Shown in pieces: positions 8,966 through 16,244 of a stretch of DNA of 64,000 nucleotides. The stretch covers positions 1,233,206-1,297,205 of the forward strand of contig NZ_KB905472.1 in assembly GCF_000382445.1 (NCBI RefSeq), written 5' to 3'. The notes under the pieces were generated by a model. That model was not told the DNA's origin and did not search any database. It saw only the letters and a list, made by a program, of their open reading frames with translations. Position 1 is the first letter of the stretch. Each line of letters begins with the position of its first letter. The position numbers and the translations under genes were made by a program. Source of the stretch: Phocaeicola massiliensis B84634 = Timone 84634 = DSM 17679 = JCM 13223 (lineage in GTDB: Bacteria > Bacteroidota > Bacteroidia > Bacteroidales > Bacteroidaceae).

Positions 8966-9466
8966 TTACGAGAAATCTCTCAAATCCTTTTGAAGTTTCT
9001 TTCGGGCAAAGTGCAAACGGCTTTTGATTGTTCCGATGGGCAAGTCCATTTTTTCTGCTATCTCTTTATATTTCAGTCCTGATACAAACATCATAAAAGG
9101 CTGTTTCGTGTCATCGGGCAATTTGTTGATTATCCTATACAGCAGTTTTAAATCATAAGTTTCTTCAAATTTGTCATCATCTTTGGCTACCTGAATCTGT
9201 GCATAGTCCGTGAAGTTGGAATCCAGGAAATTAAGCTCACGAACAGAACGGCGGTAATTATTGATGAATAAATTACGCATGATGGTATACATCCATCCTT
9301 TAAAGTTTTCCTGGCGGATAAATTTCTGTGTATTATCCAGAGCCTTTAAGATAGAATCTTGTACCAAGTCGTTTGCAGAATCCTGATTTGCAGTCAATTT
9401 AAAAGCGAAGCTCATAAGTTCCGGTTGCATCGCTACTATTTTATTTATGATTTTAGAGTTTTCCAT
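8966..9466 (-). CDS. ECF-type RNA polymerase sigma factor
   Basis: 166 residues in the sigma-70 family extracytoplasmic-function group. Region 2 carries DLVQDSILKALDN and GWMYTIMRNLFINNYR; region 4 carries LPDDTKQPFMMFVSGLKYKEIAEKMDLPIGTIKSRLHFARKKL, the latter the -35-binding helix-turn-helix (given here as its two halves: KEIAEKMDLPIGTIKSRL). The ATG at 9466 is preceded by an AGAAGGAT ribosome site, which decides against a longer frame. No anti-sigma gene is adjacent, so the controlling signal and regulon are unknown. Confidence 0.93.
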   Translation of the reverse strand: MENSKIINKIVAMQPELMSFAFKLTANQDSANDLVQDSILKALDNTQKFIRQENFKGWMYTIMRNLFINNYRRSVRELNFLDSNFTDYAQIQVAKDDDKFEETYDLKLLYRIINKLPDDTKQPFMMFVSGLKYKEIAEKMDLPIGTIKSRLHFARKKLQKDLRDFS

Positions 9467-9608
9467 ATCCTTCTTTTGTTGTTTTACGATATACAAAGGT
9501 CCGTTTTATGCAAGAAAAAAGAAATGGCGATTTATCCGAAAAACTTGGCAATTATTCCTTAATGCATGGAGAAGGTCGGTAAAGAACTAAAATAAAAGGA
9601 GGGTAGTA

Positions 9609-9640
9609 ATTGTGTACTTCGATTATATTCTATACATTTG
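9609..9640 (+). promoter_or_regulatory. Putative Bacteroides promoter upstream of the exonuclease gene
   Basis: ATTG at 9609-9612, a 20-base spacer and a perfect TACATTTG -7 box at 9633-9640. It would drive the 57-residue frame and the exonuclease gene that overlaps it. Confidence 0.5.
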
Positions 9641-9668
9641 TGATAACGGATAAAAACAGAAGAATACG

Positions 9669-9842
9669 ATGAATATTAATAAAATTATAGCTGGTTATAG
9701 AGAGGCTTTTGGCGAAAAGGCTGAACTTTCGCATTCTGCCGTCCCGATGTCCTGCTTTAAAGTGATGTACCACACCATGCGCAACAGTTGTCTGTTCGAT
9801 ACCTATGCATGGGGAAAAATCAGAGAAAGAATCAATGGATAA
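9669..9842 (+). pseudogene. 57-residue ORF, possible internally deleted DUF169-like remnant
   Basis: The frame starts MNINKIIAGYREAFGEKAEL and ends NSCLFDTYAWGKIRERING. The first 20 residues resemble the opening of DUF169-type proteins and the end resembles a short C-terminal segment, as if the middle had been lost; this is from memory and not proven. The frame overlaps the exonuclease start by 8 bases, so it could also simply be a leader peptide that couples translation. A promoter-like box lies 30 bases upstream. Confidence 0.35.
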
Positions 9843-10323
9843 TTTTGCGGCAATAGACTTTGAAACGGCAAATAATGAGCGCACCAGTGTGTGCAGTGTG
9901 GGTGTTGTGATAGTAAAGGATGGTGAGATTGTAGATAAGTTTTATAGTCTTATTCATCCCGAACCGGACTATTATTTGTATTGGAACACACGTGTACACG
10001 GGCTGACTCGGGAAGATACGGCCAATGCTCCTGTTTTTTCCGAAGTATGGAAACAAGTAGAACCCAAAATCACAGGACTTCCGTTGGTTGCGCATAACAA
10101 GGCGTTTGATGAAGCCTGCCTGAAAGCAGTATTCAGAACCTATTGTATGGATTATCCTGATTATGAGTTTTATTGCACTTATCAGGCATCACGCAAATTA
10201 AAAGGGTTACGGAATCATCAGCTACATACGGTGGCCGAGTTCTTCGGGTTTGATTTGAAGAATCACCATCACGCATTGGCAGATGCGGAAGCTTGTGCAT
10301 GGATAGCCCGATATGTGTTGTAG
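9835..10323 (+). CDS. 3'-5' exonuclease, DnaQ/DEDDh family
   Basis: 162 residues covering one exonuclease domain. Exo I is AIDFET near the N-terminus, Exo II is in LVAHNKAFDEACL, and Exo III is HHHALADAEACAWIA with the DEDDh histidine. It lacks polymerase or other domains, so it is a free-standing nuclease resembling the DNA polymerase III epsilon subunit, possibly for proofreading or repair. The start at 9835 places AIDFET at residues 6-11, as expected; a longer frame would add ten unrelated residues. Confidence 0.9.
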   Translation: MDNFAAIDFETANNERTSVCSVGVVIVKDGEIVDKFYSLIHPEPDYYLYWNTRVHGLTREDTANAPVFSEVWKQVEPKITGLPLVAHNKAFDEACLKAVFRTYCMDYPDYEFYCTYQASRKLKGLRNHQLHTVAEFFGFDLKNHHHALADAEACAWIARYVL

Positions 10324-10358
10324 TTTTTATATTTTTCCAATAATAATGATTTCCTTTG

Positions 10359-10964
10359 ATGATGATACAAGAAGATACATATAAAACGATAATCGGTGTA
10401 GCCGAAGGTATTTATACAGAGAAGAGAAGTAAATTTATAGCTATTGCCATTCCTGTACATACCGTTGAAGAGATAAAACAGCATCTTGATATTTATCAAA
10501 AAAAATACTATGATGCGCGTCATGTGTGCTATGCTTATATGCTTGGACATGAAAGAAAAGACTTTCGTGCCAATGATAACGGAGAACCGTCCGGTACTGC
10601 CGGAAAACCTATTTTGGGACAAATAAATTCTAACGGGCTGACTGATATTCTTATTGTTGTCGTGAGATACTTCGGTGGCATCAAACTGGGAACAAGCGGA
10701 TTAATCGTCGCCTATAAAGCTGCGGCAGCAGAAGCGATAGCCAATGCCACAATAATAGAAAAAACGGTGGACGATGAGATTGCCGTTGCTTTTGAATATC
10801 CTTTTATGAATGACGTCATGCGTATCGTAAAAGAAGAAGAACCGGAAATCTTGGAACAGTCATACGATATGGATTGCCTGATGAAGCTCCGTATCCGCCG
10901 GTCTATGATGGGGAAATTGCGTGCTCGCTTGGAGAAAGTTGAAACAGCCCGAATTATCGAATAA
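10359..10964 (+). CDS. YigZ/IMPACT family protein
   Basis: About 201 residues. The conserved YigZ core is visible: EKRSKFIAIAIPV, DARHVCYAYMLG, DNGEPSGTAGKPILGQI and VVRYFGGIKLGTSGLIVAYK. The C-terminal ~60 residues form the DUF1949-type ferredoxin-like domain. Relatives bind ribosomes or nucleic acid, and the eukaryotic homologue IMPACT modulates Gcn2, but the bacterial role is not settled. Two ATGs occur in a row (10359 and 10362); either could be used. Confidence 0.92.
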   Translation: MMIQEDTYKTIIGVAEGIYTEKRSKFIAIAIPVHTVEEIKQHLDIYQKKYYDARHVCYAYMLGHERKDFRANDNGEPSGTAGKPILGQINSNGLTDILIVVVRYFGGIKLGTSGLIVAYKAAAAEAIANATIIEKTVDDEIAVAFEYPFMNDVMRIVKEEEPEILEQSYDMDCLMKLRIRRSMMGKLRARLEKVETARIIE

Positions 10965-11104
10965 CCCTTTTGGCATTATTGTTGGTTCAATGGTGTTTCC
11001 GGGAGGCTTTGATTGAAACATGTTTGTAACATGAATGACACATCGCAGATATATCGGTTCTCTATCTTTGCAGTCGAAAATAAAAAGTCACATTAATAAT
11101 AAAG

Positions 11105-12118
11105 ATGAGAAGAACACTCGCAGCCGCTGTCTTTACAGCTTTAAGCATAGCAACCGCAGGTGCGCAACTAACTATTCCCAAGGAATATCTTCCTAAGGTT
11201 CACGGGACTATACGTAGTAAATACGAGCTTCAGACTACTACAGGCATGCAACGCTTTCAGGTAAGAAACGCCCGTGTCAGTTTGGACGGAAAGGTACTGC
11301 CGGTTATTGCATATAAGGCAGAAATAGATTTATCGGATGAAGGAAGCATCAAGATGCTGGATGCGTATGCCCGCTTCGTTCCTAATGATACATGGAATTT
11401 GACAATGGGACAGATGCGTGTTCCGTTTACTATTGATGCGCATCGCTCTCCTCATCAGCAATATTTTGCCAATCGCTCCTTCATAGCCAAGCAGGTGGGG
11501 AATGTGCGTGATGTGGGTGCTACCGGAGCTCTTGCTTTAGATGGTAATTTGCCGATGAAGTTGGAAGCCGGACTATTCAATGGCTCGGGACTGACTCAAC
11601 AAAAAGAATGGCATAGCACCCTGAACTATTCAGCCAAGCTGCAATTAATGCCTTGGAAAGGTTATAACCTTACTTTAAGCACGCAAAAAGTACACCCGGA
11701 TAAAAATAGTATCTATATGTATGACATCGGTACGTATTATGAATTTTCCAATTGGCATTTTGAGGTGGAATACTTATATAAAACATATGCTCACGATGCT
11801 TTTAAAGATGTGCACGCTTTTAATGGCTTTGTAAATTATGATTTGCCTATCAAGAAAGGGCTGTTTAAGAAAATATCTTTCTTGGGACGATATGACAGTA
11901 TGGGCGATCATAGTAACGGTGTTGCCAATGAAGAAGGACAACTTTATATCACGGACTATTCCCGTCAACGTCTGACCGGTGGCGTGACGCTGAGTTTCGG
12001 AAAAGCTTTTCAGGCAGATTTGCGTATCAATTACGAGAAATATTTTTATGATGACTTATCTCTGGCTAAAGAATCGGAGCAAGACAAATTCGTAATGGAA
12101 CTGATGGTGAGATTCTAA
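11105..12118 (+). CDS. Phosphate-selective-type porin (OprO/OprP family)
   Basis: 337 residues with a signal peptide cut after SIATAGA. The mature part is a beta-barrel: VHGTIRSKYELQTTTG near the start, ARVSLDGKVLPVIAYKAEID, and the family hallmark NLTMGQMRVPFTIDA followed by RSFIAKQVGNVRDVGA. It ends in an aromatic residue (MELMVRF), as outer-membrane barrels do for BAM recognition. The likely role is passage of phosphate or other anions, inferred from the family name; specificity is unproven. A TATCTTTG -7 box (11063-11070) lies 35 bases upstream. It converges on uvrB with a two-base gap. Confidence 0.85.
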   Translation: MRRTLAAAVFTALSIATAGAQLTIPKEYLPKVHGTIRSKYELQTTTGMQRFQVRNARVSLDGKVLPVIAYKAEIDLSDEGSIKMLDAYARFVPNDTWNLTMGQMRVPFTIDAHRSPHQQYFANRSFIAKQVGNVRDVGATGALALDGNLPMKLEAGLFNGSGLTQQKEWHSTLNYSAKLQLMPWKGYNLTLSTQKVHPDKNSIYMYDIGTYYEFSNWHFEVEYLYKTYAHDAFKDVHAFNGFVNYDLPIKKGLFKKISFLGRYDSMGDHSNGVANEEGQLYITDYSRQRLTGGVTLSFGKAFQADLRINYEKYFYDDLSLAKESEQDKFVMELMVRF

Positions 12119-12120
12119 TC

Positions 12121-14151
12121 TCACCAACGTTCCTTCATCATTTCTTCCATTTTCAGCAGCTCATCTCTATATTGGGCAGCTTCGATAAATTCCAGTTTCC
12201 TGGCAGCTTCCTGCATTAATTTTCGTGTACGTTCGATAGCCTTTTCCATTTGAGGCTTAGACATGTATTGGACAACCGGATCGGCGGCAATACTGCCGTT
12301 GGATGGCTCAACGTATGCTTTCGGAACTTTTACTTCATCATCGGCATTGGTATTTCCTGTGCCCAGAAGAGCTGCATTGCGTGCACGTTTAATCTGTTTC
12401 GGAGTAATACCGTGCTCCTCATTGTAAGCCAATTGTTTTTCGCGGCGGCGGTTGGTTTCATCAATGGTCTTTTGCATGCTTTCGGTAATGCGGTCGGCAT
12501 ACATGATGACTTTTCCGTTGATGTTACGGGCAGCGCGTCCGGCCGTCTGTGTCAATGAGCGGTGAGAACGAAGGAAGCCTTCTTTATCGGCATCCAATAT
12601 AGCTACCAAAGACACTTCCGGCAAGTCAAGACCTTCGCGAAGCAGGTTTACGCCTATTAATACGCTATATGTTCCCTGACGTAATTCATCCATAATTTTC
12701 ACCCGCTCCAACGTATCTACATCACTATGGATATAATTACATCTAATGTCGTGACGCAATAAATAATCGGTTAGCTCTTCTGCCATACGTTTGGTCAGTG
12801 TAGTGACTAATACGCGCTCTTCTTTTTCGATACGCTGCTGAATCTCCTCCATCAGGTCATCGATTTGGTTCATGCTGGGGCGTACTTCGATGACAGGGTC
12901 AAGCAATCCCGTCGGGCGGATCACTTGCTCCACCACAATCCCTTCACTTTGTATCAATTCGTAATCGGCGGGAGTGGCACTGACATAAACAACTTGTTTT
13001 GCCAATTCTTGAAACTCTTCGAACTTTAGCGGGCGATTATCAAATGCAGATTCCATCCGGAAACCATATTCCACCAGGTTGGTTTTACGTGCGCGGTCAC
13101 CGCCATACATGGCACGAATCTGAGGCACACTGACATGGCTTTCATCAATGACAATCAGAAAATCATCGGGAAAGAAATCCAGCAGGCAATAAGGACGCGT
13201 ACCGGCTACACGACCGTCAAAATAGCGCGAATAATTCTCTATGCCCGAGCAATGACCTAACTCCCGTATCATTTCCATATCGTAAGTGACACGTTCATAA
13301 AGGCGTTTCGCCTCATAATGCTTGCCTTCTTCTTCAAATTTAGCCACTTCTTTTGCCAAATCATCCTCTATTTGATAGATTGCCTGCAACTGGCTTTCTT
13401 TGGTGGTCATAAAAAGATTGGCGGGATAAATCTTGTATTCATCAAAAGAAGCGAGACGTATGCCGGAAACAGGGTCCACTTCTTCAATACTGTCAATCTC
13501 ATCATCCCAAAACATCACGCGGAGCAGGTTGTCGCTGTATGCCAGATAAATATCTACCGTATCTCCTTTGACACGGAAATTGCCACGATTCAGCTCCAAA
13601 TCATTGCGGACATACAGGCTGTCTACCAAACGGCGTAGAAACACATTGCGGTCCAGTAATTTACCCTTTTTGATTTCAATGACATTATTATAGAAATCAG
13701 AAGGGTTTCCCATACCATAAATACACGATACGGAAGAAATGACCACCACGTCCTTACGGCCGGAAAGCAAAGCGGAAGTGGCTGCCAGCCTGAGCTTGTC
13801 AATCTCCTCGTTGATTTGCAAGTCTTTCTCTATATAGGTATCGCTGGATGGGAGATAGGCCTCCGGCTGGTAGTAATCATAATAAGACACGTAATACTCG
13901 ACTGCATTATTAGGAAAAAAGTTCTTGAACTCTCCATATAACTGTGCTGCAAGCGTTTTGTTATGGCTTAATATCAGTGTGGGTTTATTGATGTTTTTGA
14001 TGACATTGGCAATGGTAAACGTCTTGCCGGAACCTGTTACACCCAAAAGTGTCTGGGCAGGCACTCCTTTTAATATGCCTTCTGTCAGCTGGGCGATAGC
14101 TTCAGGTTGGTCACCGGTCGGTTGATAATCAGAAATCAGTTCAAAATTCAT
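12121..14151 (-). CDS. uvrB: Excinuclease ABC subunit B
   Basis: 676 residues, full family length. UvrB is the damage-verifying helicase-like subunit of nucleotide excision repair that receives DNA from UvrA and recruits UvrC. Seen: Walker A GVTGSGKT near residue 39, the beta-hairpin region YYDYYQPEAYLP that clamps DNA, DESHVSVPQI, helicase motif QTAGRAARN, and the C-terminal UVR motif (RKLMQEAARKLEFIEAAQYRD) that binds UvrC. The uvrA gene lies 7 kb away on the other strand, so the two are not an operon. Confidence 0.98.
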   Translation of the reverse strand: MNFELISDYQPTGDQPEAIAQLTEGILKGVPAQTLLGVTGSGKTFTIANVIKNINKPTLILSHNKTLAAQLYGEFKNFFPNNAVEYYVSYYDYYQPEAYLPSSDTYIEKDLQINEEIDKLRLAATSALLSGRKDVVVISSVSCIYGMGNPSDFYNNVIEIKKGKLLDRNVFLRRLVDSLYVRNDLELNRGNFRVKGDTVDIYLAYSDNLLRVMFWDDEIDSIEEVDPVSGIRLASFDEYKIYPANLFMTTKESQLQAIYQIEDDLAKEVAKFEEEGKHYEAKRLYERVTYDMEMIRELGHCSGIENYSRYFDGRVAGTRPYCLLDFFPDDFLIVIDESHVSVPQIRAMYGGDRARKTNLVEYGFRMESAFDNRPLKFEEFQELAKQVVYVSATPADYELIQSEGIVVEQVIRPTGLLDPVIEVRPSMNQIDDLMEEIQQRIEKEERVLVTTLTKRMAEELTDYLLRHDIRCNYIHSDVDTLERVKIMDELRQGTYSVLIGVNLLREGLDLPEVSLVAILDADKEGFLRSHRSLTQTAGRAARNINGKVIMYADRITESMQKTIDETNRRREKQLAYNEEHGITPKQIKRARNAALLGTGNTNADDEVKVPKAYVEPSNGSIAADPVVQYMSKPQMEKAIERTRKLMQEAARKLEFIEAAQYRDELLKMEEMMKERW

Positions 14152-14267
14152 AATTCCATGTTTATAAAGACTAAGCTGTAAAATTACAGTTATTTTCTCT
14201 TATAACACGTATACATCCTGAAAAAAACAAGATTGGTCGACTTTTTAGTATTAAAAAACATATAACT

Positions 14268-14299
14268 GTTGTATTTTTCGGTGGAAAGGCGTAAATTTG
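14268..14299 (+). promoter_or_regulatory. Bacteroides-type promoter for bamD-rpoZ-DUF4293
   Basis: GTTG at 14268-14271, a 20-base spacer and a perfect TAAATTTG -7 box at 14292-14299. The bamD ATG is 18 bases downstream, so the transcript leader is very short. Confidence 0.6.
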
Positions 14300-14317
14300 C
14301 GCAATTATTTAAATAAG

Positions 14318-15154
14318 ATGAAAAAATATATCATTATAGCTCTTGTCTCCGGCAGTGTATTAACATCATGCGGAGAGTACAACAAAGTTCTAAAAAGCAC
14401 GGACTACGAATATAAGTACGAAGCAGCCAAAAGTTACTTTGGCAAGGGGCAGAACACAAAAGCTGCGGCAATTCTGGAAGAGTTGATAACTATTTTGAAA
14501 GGAACCGATAAAGCTGAAGAATCCCTTTATATGTTAGGAATGACATATTATAACCAGGGTGACTTTATAACGGCGTCGCACTATTTCTCCACATACTATA
14601 ATACATATCCTCGTGGAACTTATACCGAACAGGCTCGTTTTTATTCGGGAAAAGCATTATTCTTGGATACACCGGAACCCCGTTTGGATCAAAGCAGTAC
14701 TTATAAGGCCATTCAGGAGTTGCAGATGTTTATGGAGTATTTCCCTGCCAGTAACCGTCATCAGGAAGCACAGCAAATGATATTCGATTTGCAGGATAAG
14801 TTGGTGATGAAAGATTATATGGCAGCCCGATTATATTATGATTTGGGTTCTTATACGGGAAACAGTTCATATAGCACTACCGGAAATAACTATCTGGCAT
14901 GTATCGTTACGGCTCAGAATGCTTTAAAGGACTATCCTTATACCAAGTTGCGCGAAGATATTTCTATCCTGCTTTTGCGCGCCAAGTATGATATGGCCAA
15001 GGAAAGTGTGGAAGAAAAGAAAGAAGAGCGTATGCGTGATGCCATTGATGAATACTATGCCTTTAAGAACGAATTCCCCGAAAGTAAATATATTAAAGAG
15101 GTGGAAAACATTTATAAGGATGCCAAGAAATACGTGAAGGAAATTAACGAATAA
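14318..15154 (+). CDS. bamD: Outer membrane protein assembly factor BamD
   Basis: 278-residue lipoprotein with lipobox VLTSC. The mature part is TPR-rich: YKYEAAKSYFGKGQNTKAA, ESLYMLGMTYYNQGDF and ASHYFSTYYNTYPRGTY are the first repeats, matching the BamD/YfiO (outer membrane assembly lipoprotein) family. It helps BamA insert barrels such as the porins and receptors encoded nearby. The frame extends upstream to a TTG, but the ATG at 14318 gives the clean signal peptide and lies behind the promoter. Followed 18 bases later by the omega-subunit gene. Confidence 0.93.
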   Translation: MKKYIIIALVSGSVLTSCGEYNKVLKSTDYEYKYEAAKSYFGKGQNTKAAAILEELITILKGTDKAEESLYMLGMTYYNQGDFITASHYFSTYYNTYPRGTYTEQARFYSGKALFLDTPEPRLDQSSTYKAIQELQMFMEYFPASNRHQEAQQMIFDLQDKLVMKDYMAARLYYDLGSYTGNSSYSTTGNNYLACIVTAQNALKDYPYTKLREDISILLLRAKYDMAKESVEEKKEERMRDAIDEYYAFKNEFPESKYIKEVENIYKDAKKYVKEINE

Positions 15155-15172
15155 AAAACTAAATAAGAAATT

Positions 15173-15508
15173 ATGGATTACAAGAAGACAAACGCTCCGT
15201 CGAATACCATTACCCGCAACATGGTGGAACTGTGTGAGGATACGGGCAATGTATATGAAACCGTTGCTATCATTGGTAAACGTGCCAACCAGATTGCTGT
15301 TGAGATGAAGAATGACCTTTCAAAGAAGTTACAGGAGTTCGCTTCATACAACGATAACCTGGAAGAAGTCTTTGAAAACAGAGAGCAAATCGAAATCTCT
15401 CGTTATTACGAAAAGCTCCCGAAGCCGACTTTGATTGCTGCCCAGGAATACGAAGAAGGTAAGGTTTATTATCGTAACCCAGCCAAAGAAAAAGAGAAAT
15501 TACAATAA
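15173..15508 (+). CDS. rpoZ: DNA-directed RNA polymerase omega subunit, Bacteroidetes form
   Basis: 111 residues of the RpoZ/Rpb6 family found in Bacteroidetes: the N-terminal NAPSNTITRNMVELCEDTGN and the core ETVAIIGKRANQIAVEMK, which corresponds to the omega motif that clamps the beta-prime C-terminus. The charged C-terminus (EYEEGKVYYRNPAKEKEK) is also usual. It assists polymerase assembly. It is cotranscribed with bamD, and a terminator follows directly. Confidence 0.9.
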   Translation: MDYKKTNAPSNTITRNMVELCEDTGNVYETVAIIGKRANQIAVEMKNDLSKKLQEFASYNDNLEEVFENREQIEISRYYEKLPKPTLIAAQEYEEGKVYYRNPAKEKEKLQ

Positions 15509-15523
15509 AAGGTTCTTTCCCTA

Positions 15524-15556
15524 AAGGCCGTTTCACTGAAGCGGCCTTCTTTTTTG
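15524..15556 (+). terminator. Rho-independent terminator after rpoZ
   Basis: An 11-bp stem, built from AAGGCCG with CGGCCTT plus four inner pairs, closes on a 3-base loop and is followed by a T-rich tract. It separates rpoZ from the DUF4293 gene, which may therefore receive only read-through. Confidence 0.85.
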
Positions 15557-15583
15557 TATAACCGTTATTAAAAGATTATTATT

Positions 15584-16036
15584 ATGATACAACGCATTCA
15601 ATCCGTTTATTTATTGGTAGTTACCATTCTGCTCATCGTTTGTATGTGCACTCCTGTAGGAGCCTATATTGCTGAGGATTACAGTGTCTCAAAGTTTACT
15701 AATCTGTGTATTGTCTCTGCCGACGGCGTAAAGGACTATGCTCCTTGGGCTATGTTTGTCATTCTGGTAGTAGCGGCATTGCTTTCTTTTACTACGATAT
15801 TTATGTTTAAGAAACGTATGTTGCAGATTCGTATGACTATTTTCAGCACTATCTTACTGGTAGGTTATTATGCTACACTGATTACTTTTATCTTTATGTT
15901 GAAGGATGATAGCATGACATTCTCTGCTTCGTGGACTTTATGCTTGCCTTTTGTCGCTATTATTTTAAATTGGCTGGCTATTCGTGCTATCGGTAAAGAT
16001 GAAGTGTTGGTGAAAGCTTATGATCGTTTAAGATAA
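15584..16036 (+). CDS. DUF4293 family inner-membrane protein
   Basis: 150 residues with four predicted membrane helices (around residues 5-25, 50-70, 80-105 and 115-135) starting MIQRIQSVYLLVVTILLIV, a characteristic opening of DUF4293. Function unknown. The bamD/rpoZ/DUF4293 order is a recurrent Bacteroidetes arrangement. The frame ends shortly before the second copy of the nested-palindrome repeat. Confidence 0.85.
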   Translation: MIQRIQSVYLLVVTILLIVCMCTPVGAYIAEDYSVSKFTNLCIVSADGVKDYAPWAMFVILVVAALLSFTTIFMFKKRMLQIRMTIFSTILLVGYYATLITFIFMLKDDSMTFSASWTLCLPFVAIILNWLAIRAIGKDEVLVKAYDRLR

Positions 16037-16062
16037 CGATTCCTTCATTTGACTGAAGAATA

Positions 16063-16228
16063 TTATAAGGGGTTGTGTCAAAAAACGTGGATAATGCTGT
16101 CTTTTGGTTCGTAGGGGCGAGGTCCGCCCGCCCGAAAACAGTTTGCTTTGTGTCTTCGGGCAGGCAAACCCTGCCCCTACAGCTGACGATGGGATAGGTC
16201 GGTTTAGTTTTGACACAACCCCTTATAA
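16063..16228. repeat. Nested-palindrome intergenic repeat, copy 2, with 21-bp terminal inverted repeats
   Basis: 166 bp bounded by a perfect 21-bp terminal inverted repeat that begins TTATAAGGGGTTGTGTCAAA on both strands. The centre holds an imperfect palindrome (GTAGGGGCGAGG to CCTGCCCCTAC). Its reverse complement matches 8742-8881 over nearly all of that copy. It again lies between two convergent genes. Confidence 0.85.
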
Positions 16229-16244
16229 CAATAAAGCATATTTT

